DNA from: Alisma plantago-aquatica | Lineage: Eukaryota; Streptophyta; Magnoliopsida; Alismatales; Alismataceae | DNA: 64,000 nucleotides | Direction: 5' to 3' | NCBI GenBank assembly: GCA_963693085.1 | Contig: OY856409.1 | Span: 295,902,058 to 295,966,057, forward strand | Shown: positions 32,114 to 45,923 of the stretch, in pieces | Layout: every line of letters starts with the position of its first letter | Numbering within the stretch: position 1 is the stretch's first letter | Notes under the pieces: generated by a model | Seen by the model: only the letters and a program-made list of their open reading frames with translations | Databases searched by the model: none | What the model was told of the DNA's origin: nothing | Made by a program: the position numbers and the translations under genes

Positions 32114-33488
32114 TCAACGATTTTCCCACGTAGAATTGGAAAGTCTTTTGCGCAAAACGTCTCCCTCCCTAGCATCAACCTGGCTTGTATGTTGGAGAGA
32201 ACTCAAATCATTCAACATGCTAAGGGTTGTATGAGGGTCTTTTAAGTTTTCGTCCATCAAAAGATCACCATCATTTTGGCATAGGATAAAATTGTGGATG
32301 ATACAATAAGCCATTACTATGATAGACTATGAATGCATAATAAAAGTCACTCCTTTTCAAAAGTAGGTAAACCTCTTCTTCAACACACCAAAGACTTATT
32401 CAATAATGTTACAGAGTTGACCATATCAGTGGTTGAACATCTCCTTCTTGCTGGTGTATGACTTTCTTCTATTCCGATACTCTATTGTATGGTCAGCTAC
32501 ATTTTGATATGGTGCAAGAAATTGTCGGGTGTTGGCGTACCCTACATCAACAAGATAATACTTTCTAGTGGGTACTTTGAAACCTCTTATAGTTGTAACT
32601 ACGTGTAGTACTCGTTGTTCAGTTGCAGAGCCCTCCCAACCAGTCATGATATATGTAAATTCCATTGAGAAGTCTACTACAACCATGACATTCATAGAAA
32701 CATTCCCTTTTCTATTTCTATAACGGTTCTACTTATCATGCTTCACCAAATTGGGGATGTGTATCCTGTCAATTGCCCCAATGGCATCCTAAGACAAGTA
32801 TATATGAATTTCAGTGATGAAGAAAGTGTTTATACTAGCAACAAATTGGTGGTCAACAAATTGAAGGTCATACCTTGAAGTAAGGGTAAAATCTTATACT
32901 CTCCAGTATGCGTTGATGCAGAGTTGTGGGTGTGGTTTGCATCACAACATATTCATTGTACAAAGCACACACTGCATCCAATACCTCATTAAACTTTCTA
33001 CTTATGGTCTCACCACAGTGAATGTAGTCTTCAGCTAGAAGACGGTTGGTATGGCCATGTCCAACCATTTGAAGAAAGTAGCATACATCCTCCACTGATG
33101 ACACACATCTGATACTTTTCAACAAACCACACTCCTCAAGTTTGTCCACAAAGGTTAAAACCGTGCCAGGTAGCATGCGGTACAGGTCATACACCCTCTT
33201 TTCATGGCCAGTTATTATTTCTAAAACCTTTTGATTTCTGCTCCTAATACTAACAGATCTCGGTATTGGTTGTCATGTGGCTCCTTCGTTTGAATTGTCC
33301 ATGTTATTGTGTGATATTTGGTCTGCTATTGCGTTACCAATGGTATTAACTGGACCAGACATAAGATGACAAAGTTGTACAATGTCATCAGTTGTTTCTA
33401 GATGTTCAATACCGGCCATGACATCTATAATTAAAGCAATTGCCTGCATAAGAAATAAATAGAGAGATTGCATATATGAAATCACCAT
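32114..33488 (-). pseudogene. PIF/Harbinger DDE transposase, broken
   Basis: Read leftwards: helical N-terminal part (TDDIVQLCHLMSGP, then YDLYRMLPGT, CYFLQMVGHGHTNR, GETISRKFNEVL), an intron with GT at 32873 and AG at 32789, then DAIGAIDRIHIP (first Asp; a Gly-Thr is usual where Arg-Ile stands), YYLVDVGYANTRQFLAPYQ (second Asp), and NIIE-stop-VFGVLKKRF (Glu), ending in YCIIHNFI. Joined across the intron this gives the known Harbinger order. Stops after LVKHDK, before YGQLC, after NIIE and after FTYF show it is dead. The enzyme would excise and insert the element at TWA targets. Confidence 0.82.
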
Positions 33489-34480
33489 GATAAAATATAC
33501 AAGTCATATGTATAAACATAACTATTTGTTACTTACTACGATAAATAAAATGATATTGATATGTTTGTAATCATGAAAAACATTACACAACACCAAATTT
33601 TAAAATTGTTCCCAAAGCAAGCAAATATATCAACATCAAATTTAAAAATTGTTCTTAAATTAAAGCCACAATATTGATATTGTTCTTAAATCAGGAAACC
33701 TCACAAGAATAAATAAGGGGCAGGGCTTCTGTTATTACCACTCGTACTACTAAACGGCGAAGGCGACGATTGTGAATATGGTGGCATGAAGGGTGTTTGT
33801 GATCTAGAAGCTCTGTTCTTCATTTCCCAAAGGTCTTGCAACCATATGGTAATTTTGTATGGGGTATCTCGAAGGGTTAGGTAATTGTTACGTTTTTATG
33901 ACTCCTTTATGGCATGCACAAGAGTGATAAAAACAAGGACCAAAATGTCAGGGTATGTTGCATGAAAATGGTGCAAAATGGTTTGATATTCATCTTTATC
34001 ATTATATCTACTGGAGATACCAGTGCCCATTTCATGTACCTTAGAAAACACCTTTGTGAATTCAGAAATGTCATAATTAGTAAGGCCAAAATTGTCATGT
34101 GTCATTGAGGCTCACTTCCTGCATTTGTGTGTGGGAGGTGTCCTTGCACCAACACCTTGGTTGTCTGTTCCGCCATTGTTGTCCTCACTTTGTGTCCTAA
34201 AATAACCCATATCATTAGTAATACCGGTTGGTTATGGGCTAACAAATGGATCAGATGAATCTAAGTCGACAGCAACATCATCTTCAGATGGAACATCTGA
34301 AGGAAGTTGTCTATATGTTGAGGACATTGCATGATGACCCCTAGTAATGTTCCCCCCCCCATTATCTCAACATCGTAGTAGTGGTAGAATGGTTTGGTGA
34401 TCAATCTCGCTAGTTCCTTGTTTCCCTAAAATGGTCAAGCACTACTGATTAGGTCAATGTTAATCACTTCAAGTGAATAT

Positions 34481-34753
34481 TTAAAATTTAGGGGGGTGTA
34501 TCAATGGACATACCACAAGTGTCTCCCTCCATTCTGGAGTGTTAGGAAATATTGGTTTGTACCTGCTATCATCCCAGCCAACACCACTTTTGTTGGTCAC
34601 TAGTTTTATCTTTGCAAAGTCTCCCCTGAGGTTCTTCCACCAAGTTTTTACCTGATCCATTGTACAACCCTGGCTCCCCATCCTGTTCTGCCAATCGTGT
34701 AGTGCCTCCCTCCACGCGTCCCTAGTAAAAATTCCATCGACACATATACCCAT
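34481..34753 (-). pseudogene. Myb/SANT-like DNA-binding protein of the Harbinger element
   Basis: Contains TRDAWREALHDWQNRMG, MDQVKTWWKNLRGDFAKIK and SGVGWDD, the pattern of the Myb_DNA-bind_3-type domain that accompanies plant PIF/Harbinger transposases and helps them enter the nucleus and bind ends. Only about 90 codons are open. Downstream on the same strand the relic continues (KPFYHYYDVEIM near 34360-34400) after stops. Confidence 0.72.
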
Positions 34754-34899
34754 GTCATATTATCTCCTCAATCTGACTCTTTGGTCCATACAATACAGAT
34801 CTTCAGGTCTGGTGCAGACATAGTACCAATGGCACTGCAATAGATCACTATAGTTAGGGTGTTTAAATAAATCCTTTATACCAACCTAGTTTGGGTATG
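34754..34899. other. Boundary between Harbinger relic and tandem array
   Basis: No gene. The first diverged array phrases begin near 34.9-35.4 kb. Confidence 0.3.
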
Positions 34900-37800
34900 T
34901 TTGTGTAGTTTAGACAGCAATAACTTGTTTTAAAGTAGTATATTATAGTTGTCATAAGGTATTATGTTTTCCGTTTGTTGGAAAATAATATTATAGAGTA
35001 TGTTGGATAAATTGGAGGACTATGTTGTAATAGATGGTTGAAAATACTTATGACAATGAAATTCACTTCTATTTTTGGTTATAGTTGTAGATGTTGCATA
35101 ATTTTTGCATGAATTCAATTAAGAAAATAATCATATCCAAAGTCAAATCAATGATGTGGCATGAATTCAATTAAAAAAATAACATGGAAGGTACCTAATG
35201 AAGCTTAAAGTCACATAAATACCACATTAAAGAGAAACATGAGACATATTTGTTCCCATCATTGAGAATTAGTTAATAAAAAATAATAGTCATTAAGGTA
35301 GGTGTAAAGGTCATGTGATTTGGTAAAAAAGCATTGATAACATATAGGTAGAATCTGTCAAGTATTGACATGTTTATTAACAGAGAAAGTATTCACAACA
35401 AAATCGTATAATGGTAGGTGTTTTTCTACTAATAAAAAATAACAATCATTAGGTTAAATATCCTACTATCTGACATAGCAATATAGGTAAGTAATAGTTG
35501 TACGTAATAGAACCTGGATAACAGACAGTGAAGGCACATGGGTGTAGTAGTTAAATACTCACATATGACAGTGACATTCACACATTCAATTTTTGGTTAT
35601 AGATGTAGGTGTAGGATAATTTTTTCCAATCGAAAGGTAATAGAGTAGGGATAACAAGCAATGTGGATAGATAGGTGGAGGAGTAAATTGTTGACCTATT
35701 TAGTAACAGAGAAAGTATTCACAACACAATTGGATTGGTGAACAGAGTATGCTGGACAAGATCTTGAAGCAATCAATCACACGTAATCATTATAATTTAT
35801 TTCGTGTATTGGTAGCTATTTTTCTACTAAAATAGGCAATTTTTTTGTCCATAGCATAAGCTAATATCGTAGGGATATCAAGTAATTTTGATAGTTCATT
35901 ATTAGAGAAAAAATGCCCTGGAAAAATTGGATATCTCACAATTAGGTTCGATGATTAACAACAACAGAATTGATTCTTATAATAATTCAAATGTAATAGG
36001 GTACTATAAGGTGATACATACTACATTAAGGTATGTTGACCTATTTATTAACAGAGAAAGTATTCACAACATAATCATATTGCTGAACATATTATGTTGT
36101 ACATGATCTTGAAGCAATCAATCAAATGAAATAAAAATCTATTTATTTGGTATAATAGTAGTTGTTTCGCCACTATTATGTGTAGTATTTTTGGAGAATA
36201 AATTGAATTGCTAATATCGTAGGGATATCAAACATTTCTGAAAGTTTGTTATAGGAGACATATAATGCCATATTAAAACATGGAATATCATAATAAGGTT
36301 TGATGACTTACATCGGAATTAATGATTCTAATAAAATGTAATTGTCATTAGGATACTATAAGGAATATCTTGCTATCTGACATATCAATATAGGTAAGTT
36401 GTGTATGGATTGAAGTACTACTAAAGAGATCATAAGTGGATGTTCTGGTATGCTTCAAAAAAAGATAATAAATGTTGAATATCTTATACAACATTATAAT
36501 GTCATATTATGTAAAGAATGAGGTCCTCATACCAAATAAAATGTGGATAAAATCATTTTACATGTATAGAAGGTAAGTCATGACATTTTACAGGTATATG
36601 AGGTAAGTCATGAAATTTTACAGGTATGTCGGTTAAAATCAAATTAATATAGGGGTTGTAGGGGCAGTATAATTTTTACAAATTGTACGGTAATAGTCAA
36701 AGGATAAAAAGCACTGAAGACAGTTAGGTGTAGTAGTTAAATAATGAACAATTTATTAATAGAGAAAGTATTCACAACACAATTGAATTGGTGAACAGAG
36801 TATGTTGGACATGATCTTGAAGCAATCAATTAAACGTAATCATCATAATTTATTTGGTGTATTGGTAGCTACTTTTCTGCTAAAATAGACAATTTTTTTG
36901 TCCATAGCATAAGCTAATATTGTAGGGATATCAAGAAATTTTGATAGATCCTTACTAAAAAAATACCCTGGAAAAATTGGATATCTCACAATTAGGTTCA
37001 ATGATTAACATCAGCAAAATTGATTCTATTAATAATCAAAATGTATTAGGGTACTATAAGTTCATACAGAAAACATTAATGTATGTTGACCTATTTATGA
37101 ACAGAGAAAGTATTCACAACATAATTGTATTGTTGAACAGGGTATGTTGTACATGATCTTGAAGCAATCAATCAAATGAAATAAAAATCTATTTATTTAG
37201 TATAATGATAGTTGTTTCTCTACTATTATGTGTAGTATTTTTTGGGCATAAATTCAATTGCTAATATTGTAGGGATATCAAGCATTTCTGATAGTTTGTT
37301 ATAAGAGACATATAATGCCATATTAAAACATGGAATATCATAATAAGGTTCAATGACTTACATCAACATTAATGATTCTAATAAAATATAACAGTCATTA
37401 GGATACTATAAAGAATATCTTGGTATCTGACATATCAATATAGGGAAGTTTCGTATGGATTTTAATACTACTAAAGAGGTCATACATGGATGTTCTGGTC
37501 TATTTCAAAAAAAATGTTGAATATCTTATACGACATTACAATGTCATATTATGTAAAGAATGAGGTCCTCATACCAAGTAAAAACGTGGATAAAATCATT
37601 TTACAGGTATATGAGGTAAGTCATGACATTTTATGGGTATTTCAATTAAAATCAAATTAATATAGGCGATGTAGGTGTAGTATAATTTTTACAAATCATA
37701 TGGTAATAGTCAAGGGATAAAAAGCACTAAGACAGTTAGGTGGAGTAGTTAAATAATGACCTATTTATTAAAAGAGAAAGTATTCACAACACTATTGGAT

Positions 37801-40800
37801 TAGTGAACAGAGTATGTTGGATATGATCTTGAAGAAATCAATAAAATGTAATCATTATAATTTATTTGGTGTATTGGTAGCTATTTTTATGATAAAATAG
37901 ACATTTTTTTTGTCCATAGCATAAGCTAATATCGTAGAGATATCAAACAACTTTAACATTCCTTATTAGAAAAAAATGCCCTGGAAAAATTGGATATCTC
38001 ACAATTAGGTTCAATGATTAACAACAATAGAATTGATTCTAATAATAATTAAAATGTATTAGGGTACTATAAGGTCATACATACCACATTAAGGTATGTT
38101 GACCTATTTATTAACTGAGAAAGTATTCACAACATAATCATGTTGTTGAACAGGGTATGTTGTACATGATCTTGAAGCAATCAATCAAACAAAATAAAAA
38201 TTTATTTATTTGGCATAATGGTAGATGTTTCTCTACTATTATGTGTACTATTTTTTGGGCATAATTCAATTGCTAATATCGTAGGGATATCAAGCATTTC
38301 TGATAGTTTGTTATAGGATACATATAATTCCATATTAAAACATGGAATATCATAATAAGGTTCGATGACTTACATCAGCATTAATGATTCTAATAAAATA
38401 TAATAGTCATTAGGGTACTATAAGGAATATCATGCTATCTGACAAATCAATATAGGTAAGTTGTGTATGGATTTTTATACTACTAAAGAGGTCATACATG
38501 GATGTTCTGGTCTATTTCAAAAAAAATTGTAATAAATATTGAATATCTTATACGACATTACAGTGCCATATTATGTAAAAAATGATGTCCTCATACCAAA
38601 TAAAATGTGGATAAAATCATTTTAGAGGTATAGGAGGTAAGTCATGACATTTTTTAGGTATAGGAGGTAAGTCATGACATTTTACAGGTATGTCGATTAA
38701 AATCAAATTAATATAGGAGATGTAGGTACAATATAATTTTTGCAAATTGCATGGTAATAGTCTAGGGATAATAAGAACTGAAGACAGTTAGGTGGAGTAG
38801 TTAAATAATGGCTTATTTATTAATAGAGAAAGTATCCACAACATAATTGGATTGATGAACATAGTACGTTGGACATGATCTTGAAGCTATCAATCAAACG
38901 TAATTATTATAATTTATTTGGTGTATTGGTAGTTGTATTTCTGCTAAAATAGATAATTTTCTTGTCCATAGCAACTTTGACAGTTCCTTATTAGAAAAAA
39001 TGTCCTAGAAAAATTGGATGTCTCACAATTAGGTTGGATGATTAACAACAGCAGAATTGATTCTAATAATAATTAAAATATATTAGGGTACTATAAGGTC
39101 ATACAGAGCACATTAAGGTATGTTGACCTATTTATTAACAGAGAAAGTATTCACAACACAATCGTATTGTTGAATAGGATATGTTGTACATGATCTTGAA
39201 GCAATCAATCAAACGAAATAAAAATCTATTCATGTGGTATAATGGTAGTTGTTTCTCTGCTACTATGTTTAGTATTTTTTGGGCATAAATTCAATTGCTA
39301 GTATCGTAGAGATATCAAACATTTCTGGCAGTTTATTGTAGGAGACATATAATGCCATATTAAAACATGGAATATCATAATAAGGTTCAATGACTTACAT
39401 TAGCATTAATGATTCTAATAAAATATAACAGTCATTAGGGTACTATAAGGAATATCTTACTATCTGATATCAATATAGGTAAGTTGTGTAAGGATTTTAA
39501 TACTACTAAAGAGGTCATCCATGGATGTTCTGGTCTATTTCAAAAAAAATCATAATAAATATTGAATATCTTATACGACATTACAGTGCCATATTATGTA
39601 AAGAATGAGGTCCTCATACCAAATAAAACATGGATAAAATCATTTTACAGGTATAGGAGGTAAGTCATGACATTTTACAGGTAAAGGAGGAAAGTCGTGA
39701 TATTTTACAGGTATGTCGGTTAAAATCAAATTAATATAGGGGTTGTAGGTGCAGTATAATTTTTGCAAATTGTATGGTAATATTATAGGAAAAATAAGCA
39801 CTGAAGATAGTTAGGTGGAGTAGTTAAATAATGACATATTTATTAACAGAGAAAGTATTCACAACACAATTGGATTGGTGAACAGAGTATGTTGAACATG
39901 ATCTTGAAGCAATCAATTAAGTGTAATCATTATAATTTATTTGGTGTATTGGTATCTATTTTTATTCTAAAATACACAAATTTTTTGTCCATAGCATAAG
40001 CTCATATCGTAGGGATATCAAGCAACTTTGACAGTTCCTTATTAGAAAAAAAATGCCCTGGAAAAACTAGATATCTCACAATTAGGTTCGATGATTGACA
40101 GAAGAAAAATTGATTCTAATAATAATTAAAATGTATTAGGGTACTATAAGGTCATATAGATCATATTAAGGTATGCTGACCTATTTATTAAGAGAGAAAG
40201 TATTCACAACATAATTGTATTGCTAGACAGAATATGTTGTACATGATCTTGAAGCAATCAATCAAACGAAATACAAATATATTTATTTGGTACAATGGTA
40301 GTTGGTTCTCTGCTATTATGTGTAGTATTTTTTGGGCATAAATTCAATTGCTAATATCATAGGGATATCAAGAATTTCTGGTAGTTTGTTATAGGAGACA
40401 TATAATGTCATATTAAAATATGGAATATCATAATAAGGTTCGATGACTTAAATTAGCATTAATGATTCTAATAAAATATAACAATCATTAGGGTACTATA
40501 AGGAATATCTTGCTATCTGACATATCAATATAGGTAAGTTGTGTATGGATTTTAATACTACTAAAGAGATCATACATGGATGTTCTGGTCTATTTTAAAA
40601 AAACCATAATAAATATTGAATATATTATACGACATTATAGTGCCATATTATGTAAAGAATGAGTTCATCATACCAAATAAAATGTGGATAAAAGCATTTT
40701 ACAGGTATAGGAGGTAAGTCATGACATTTTACAAGCATAGGAGGTAAGTCATGACATTTTATAGGTATGTCAGTTAAAATCAAATTAATATAGGGGATGT

Positions 40801-41575
40801 AGGCGTAGTATAATTTTTGCAAATTGTATGCTAATAGTCTAGAGATAGCAAGCAATGAAGGTAGTTAGGTGGAGTAGTTAAATAATGACCTATTTATTAA
40901 TAGAGAAAGTATTCACAACACAATTAGATTAGTAAATAGAGTATGTTGGACATGATCTTGAAGCAATCAATCAAACATAATCATTATAATTTATTTGGTA
41001 TATTGGTAGCTATTTTTCTGCTAAAATAGACAATTTTTTATCCATAGCATAAGCTAATATCGTAGGGATATCAAGCAACTTTGATAGTTCCTTGTTAGAA
41101 AGAAAAAAATTCCCTGGAAAAATTGGATATCTCACAATTAGGTTCGATGATCAACAACAACAGAATTGAATATAATAATAATTAAAATGTATTAGGGTAT
41201 ATAAGGTCATACATACCACATTAAGGTATGTTGACGTATTTATTAACAGAGAAAGTATTCACAACATAATCGTATTGTTGAACAGGGTATGTTGTACATG
41301 ATCTTGAAGCAATCAATCAAACAAAATAAAAATCTATTTATTTGGTATAATGGTAGTTGTGTATTTTTTGTGCATAAATTAAATTGCTAATATCGTAGGG
41401 ATGTCAAGAATTTCTGACAGTTTGTTACAGGACACATATAATGCCATATTAAAATATGTAATATTATAATAAGGTTAGATGACTTACATCAGCATTAATG
41501 ATTCTAATAAAATACAACAGTCATTAGGGAACTATAAGGAATATCTTGCTATCTGACATATCAATATAGGTAAGT
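34900..41575. repeat. Satellite-like tandem array, period about 1.03 kb
   Basis: The phrase GAGAAAGTATTCACAACA recurs in two alternating contexts. One (followed by AATTGGATT) is at about 35712, 36770, 37790, 38835, 39855 and 40911; the other (followed by TAATCGTATT) at about 36061, 37111, 38125, 39146, 40201 and 41265. Each series is spaced 1.01-1.06 kb, so about six units are present. Within a unit, blocks such as ATATCGTAGGGATATCAAGC and TAGGGTACTATAAGG occur twice, showing that the unit itself arose from diverged ~345-bp pieces. No coding capacity. The array is interrupted at 41575 by CACTA-2 and resumes at 52067. Confidence 0.92.
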
Positions 41576-41589
41576 CACTACTACAGAAA

Positions 41590-42060
41590 CCCCATTTGGC
41601 GTCGGTTTCCGACCGACGCCTATGTGGGCGCCGCTAAAGGTCTAACATTTCGGCGTCGGTTTTTTAACCGACGCCTATTTAAACTATAGGCGTCGGTCTT
41701 TTAGTAGACAACCGACGCCAAAAGGGTTCACGCCACAGAAAACGGCGTCATCTAGGGCACTTTCTGCGTCGGTGATTTACTAAAAGACCGACGCCTATAT
41801 TCCATGTAGCGTCGGTCTTTTAGTTGATAACCGACGCATAAAGTGTCCTAGATGACGCCGTTTTCTGTGGCGCGAACCCTTTTGGCGTCGGTTATATACC
41901 AAACGACCGACGTCTGGTTGTTGTTTAAATAGGCGTCGGTTCGATACAAATATCCGACGCCATTTCCAGGACTGCTTTGGCCACATCAGGCGTCGGTTAT
42001 CTATAAATAACCGACGATGTATGTCTTTGCTGACGGTTTTCTATAAATAACCGACACCTA
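41590..42060. repeat. Left subterminal repeat region of CACTA-2
   Basis: Dense GCGTCGGT / ACCGACGC pairs, the same motif and arrangement as in CACTA-1; one more unit group than CACTA-1. Confidence 0.8.
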
Positions 42061-42112
42061 TTTTTTTTTCATATCAGTTTGCAGGCCTGCTGTGGCTGGT
42101 CAGCAGGATGAG

Positions 42113-42144
42113 AACCTGCAGTTCAGTTTTCTGAACTGCAGGTT
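42113..42144. repeat. Perfect hairpin near the left end of CACTA-2
   Basis: Same AACCTGCAGTTCAG arm pair and 4-base loop as at 12235-12266. Confidence 0.6.
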
Positions 42145-42313
42145 TACGACATCCATTGATATCAGCCTACAAACAGGCCGCAAACCTGCAAAAGTCACAA
42201 AGAAAATTTCACACAAGTACATACATTCAGACATCAATTCAATTCTCACATTCACACATATAGAAACATTCAAATACATGTATTAACATTCAGAAATATT
42301 CATTTACAAAGTA

Positions 42314-45300
42314 TCATTCATTATCGCTATCAACATCCCAATTATATCTTACAGTTGCCACTGCTTGTATGGCTTTTGCCCATTCTTCTCTTACTTCATT
42401 TAATGCTTCCATCGTATATGGAGCATGTATATTTTTTAAGCGTTTACCTGTAGTGTTGTCAGTTTTAAACACCTGCAAAGAGAATGATGTATATATATAA
42501 GTAATAATATAAAAATAAGATAAGATTGATATATTTCATACTAACTAATGAGACTATATATAATACCTCATGTATGGTATCGATGTCCAATGCGGCATAT
42601 TTGATAATCATCTGCATAAATGGCATCACATAGTATGTGCATGCCCAGCCATTGTCTTGTGTAGCACACTATAAATTGAAACATACAAAATAATACAACT
42701 AAGCACAATTCACATCAATAATATATATATTCGAGTCGAGAACTTACTTGTACGTTTTGCCAATTTATTGGCTGGTTCTTTTTCCTTGGGACTGTTCCTC
42801 CAGCCTTTTTGAATGCATCTAAACCCCTACATGTTAATATAACACAATAAATTGCATAAGTAAATAGTAATGTAATAAAAGATGTTAACAGATATAAAAA
42901 TGAAATATTTCTCACCAGAATAATGGCATTCTCATTACGTGTCCAATTTTAGTATTTAATGTACTTCCCGCGGGATCTAGATAATAAACAGTGAACGTTC
43001 CGGGGACAATAACTAGTAACTCCCAATGTTTACCGCTAGAGGTAAAAAGTTAACAATTAATAACTCAAAATGCACAATAAAAATGGAATTTTCTTAAGTC
43101 CAAATTATAAATAAAGTAAACTTACTTGACATTGAATGGAGCTATTATTATCGTCTTATTTTGCTGACCAAAAATTGTAAAAGCATCTATACAGTATTGT
43201 TGAACATTATCAGGGTCTTTAGCTACCATACTAATCAATGATGGAATCAAAAATCCCACATGATCAAATGCAAATTGTTTGCAATGATCTTCGACTAAGT
43301 AGCTGCAAAACATGTATTACGTATGCATTAATATATAAGAAACCAGATCACCGGATCTTACACAAGGTATATGGATGTATAAACAAGATCTCACCTTATC
43401 CATGTCTCTATCATTGATGTATTCAGCCAATCATACATAAACAGCTCAATAATATCTTGTATAAATAAAGAGCTATCGTATGATCGACCTGCATAATCTG
43501 CATCTAAAGAAACTATTATAGGGCAATGTATATTATGTGCACGTAGCCAACATGCCATTCCCCTACAAGCAGGACCTAACGGGTATGTTAGGTCAGTTGG
43601 AACCCAAGTTGGTAATGCGGGAAGTGGAGGTGGAGGCCTAGGTGCTCCTGGTGTCTTCTTTTTAACCTGTATATATAATTTCATATCAGTTGACATAATA
43701 TATACACATTAACAGTCTAAATCAATGTAAATTTATCTTACAATTTCAGTCATGTAGACGACATCTTCTTTGGGCCACAATATGACCCCGCCTTCTGCCT
43801 CACCAAGTGTATCAATATCTGGGTGGGCATATGGCAACGCAACTTCCCTCCAATCGGGTAACACACGTAATGGGCCCACACGAACATAGCCCTGTGGCAT
43901 TGGAGTCCCGTGAAACCTTTCCCCAGGAAGGGACGGGTAAGCTTGCGCCTCTGCAACAACATAGTCTTGTATTCTTAAGCGGCATGGCTTCAATGCCTAC
44001 AAATTTACGTAAAGAATGTTATACATATATACATATAATCTTGAAAACATATCATCTTGAAAAGACTAGCTACAATGTCATAAACAATACTTACAGCAGA
44101 CGTGCTAGGCGATGGATCTCTAGGATTACTCGCAGTCTGTGCATCAGGAGAAGAGTGGGTCGCCATAGGCGTATTGGAAGCCTGAGATGCCTGCCACCAC
44201 AGCAATTCTTCCTTGACCTTCTCAGCAACTACACTGTTGACCTTCTTAGCAACTAAATCCTCTACTCTCTTATTCTCCTATACATGGATAAAAGAAACAT
44301 TAGCTTCTTATTAATGAATTTCCTTTTGCAGTAACATTCTAAAAAAAGAATAGGTTACCTCTTCTTGAGAAAGTCCCACTCTGGGTTTGCGCTGGGATGG
44401 CCCAAAGAATGCTTTGATGCCAACACCAGCGTCGGCACCTCTAACACGTCCAGGATGCTCTGGGTTACCCAGAGCAACTGTCAATTCATCCCTTGTGCCC
44501 TGAGGGATGAACGTGCCTTGTTTCCTCTGCTCGTGCAGCTCCCGCTAATCACCATAAACAGAAATTGGTAAGTTAACACCACAAATAATCAATATTCAAA
44601 CGATTTCTCTAAGAGTTGTATTTTACCATTTTTGCAGCCGCCTCAGCAGTTACAGGCTTCTTTATTTCACCCTTCTTGTTTTGCCTGCCATCTATCCAGA
44701 TATCATGGTGAGGCATGGGTGTGGCAGACTCCTGAGTAGGAGCAGACTCCTGAGTAGCCGCAGACTCCGCCTGTAGTCTTTGGCGAACGCTTGCATAGCC
44801 TTTTGGACCCATAGTGTGGTCATGCACATTCAGTGCACGCCTTGCTTTTTGTGCGTCACTGAGGGCCTAGTTAGTATGCACATTAAAGATTTGGTTAGTA
44901 GCACTAAATGTTAATCTTGAATAGGTGAATACAATGTATATTAATTAAATTGGGAGTGACGCCTAATACCTTGAATTCTTCAGATTTTCTTGAAGCAACA
45001 AAATTGTCCCAATCTTCTTTGTCCAAGAAGTTCCATTGTTCAAGGGCTGACTTCTTCTTCTTATCACCCTCTTTTATGTATTCTCTGTTCAGATTTGTCC
45101 TATAATTCCTAAGCATCTTTCCAGCGCGTTGCATCACATTTTTATGATGCAACTTCTCATCCAATGCAAACAGATTCTGTAAAATAGAAATGTTATTAAC
45201 TAATATCCAAAATAGAATTGCAAATAATAGAATTTGTAATCTACAAAATAGAATTGCAAATAATAATAACTCACGCATAAATCCTTCCATATCAAGTCTT

Positions 45301-45766
45301 TTTTCCCTTGAGGAACTTTATGCCAATTGTCATACTTAACACCACAATGGCTCCGAGTGGTACACCCAAGATATTTACAAAATTATTGCGGTTCACTCCA
45401 ATTGGATTTCCTCCATTATCAAACTCCGCCACCAATTTGGATCCACTACCACTTAGCGCTAATAACTTCTTCAACAGAGTGATGCCCCTTTTCTTGTTAA
45501 GTGTTTGGTGTTGCGCATCAAGTTGCTCCAGTGCTTCAGTGGGTACAGGTGCATCAACCTAAAATTTGACAAAAATAAAACACACTAAATTAGCCCAATA
45601 TAGAAATATAGGATATATGACATAACTAGAAGATAATGAATTTTATAGAAATACAGGATATGTTTTTAGAACTTACATTAGTATCCTCGCCATGCTCGTC
45701 ATGGACAGCATGCTCATCATGGACTTCATGCTCATCATGGACATCATGCTCATCATGGTCAGCCAT
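42314..45766 (-). CDS. CACTA accessory protein: Ptta/En/Spm domain plus Ulp1-type cysteine protease, 13 exons (one frameshift)
   Basis: Exons by eye, all GT-AG with matching phase: 45677-45766, 45275-45558, 44970-45176, 44627-44866, 44359-44544, 44095-44277, 43742-43996, 43395-43666, 43126-43302, 42916-43035, 42748-42826, 42567-42668, 42314-42472. About 784 residues. Exon 1 repeats VHDEHx four times. Exons 3-5 give a Ptta/En/Spm (Transposase_24-type) domain: WNFLDKEDWDNFV, GYASVRQRLQ, GNPEHPGRVRG. Exon 7 resembles the DUF8039-type linker. Exons 10-12 form the protease: KHWELLVIV (His), VYYLDPAGS (Asp), TQDNGWACTYYV (Gln, Cys). Ulp1 proteases process SUMO-like proteins; in a transposon the role is unknown. 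Exon 2 is one base short (about 45350) for the frame of GVKYDNWHKVPQGKKDLI, so this copy is probably inactive unless that is a sequence error. CACTA-1 keeps only the last exon. Confidence 0.8.
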
Positions 45767-45786
45767 CTGAAAATGTCATTTAAAAT

Positions 45787-45915
45787 GCAAACATTTAGCA
45801 TTTGTATTAACTAGAAAAAGGCAAACATTTAGCATTTGTATTAACTAGAAAAAGGCAAACATTTAGCATTTGTATTAACTAGAAAAAGGCAAACATTTAG
45901 CATTTGTATTAACAT
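45787..45915. repeat. 34-bp minisatellite between the two genes
   Basis: Almost four near-identical 34-bp units (GCAAACATTTAGCATTTGTA start, then AACTAGAAAAAG) between the accessory gene start and the transposase stop. Confidence 0.85.
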
Positions 45916-45923
45916 ACATGTCT

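Larger units (their letters stand above)
32114..34753 (-). mobile_element. PIF/Harbinger transposon relic
   Basis: Holds the two genes typical of this superfamily on one strand: a DDE transposase (32114-33488) and a Myb/SANT-like protein (34481-34753). Between them, about 33.72-34.1 kb carries a fragment ending in SQSPSPFSS-like Ser/Pro-rich sequence. Terminal inverted repeats were not found, so the boundaries given are only those of the coding relics. Confidence 0.75.

Noticed and set aside
34900..41575. CRISPR-like or centromeric array
   Set aside because: Units are ~1 kb without spacer structure; nothing here shows centromere identity.
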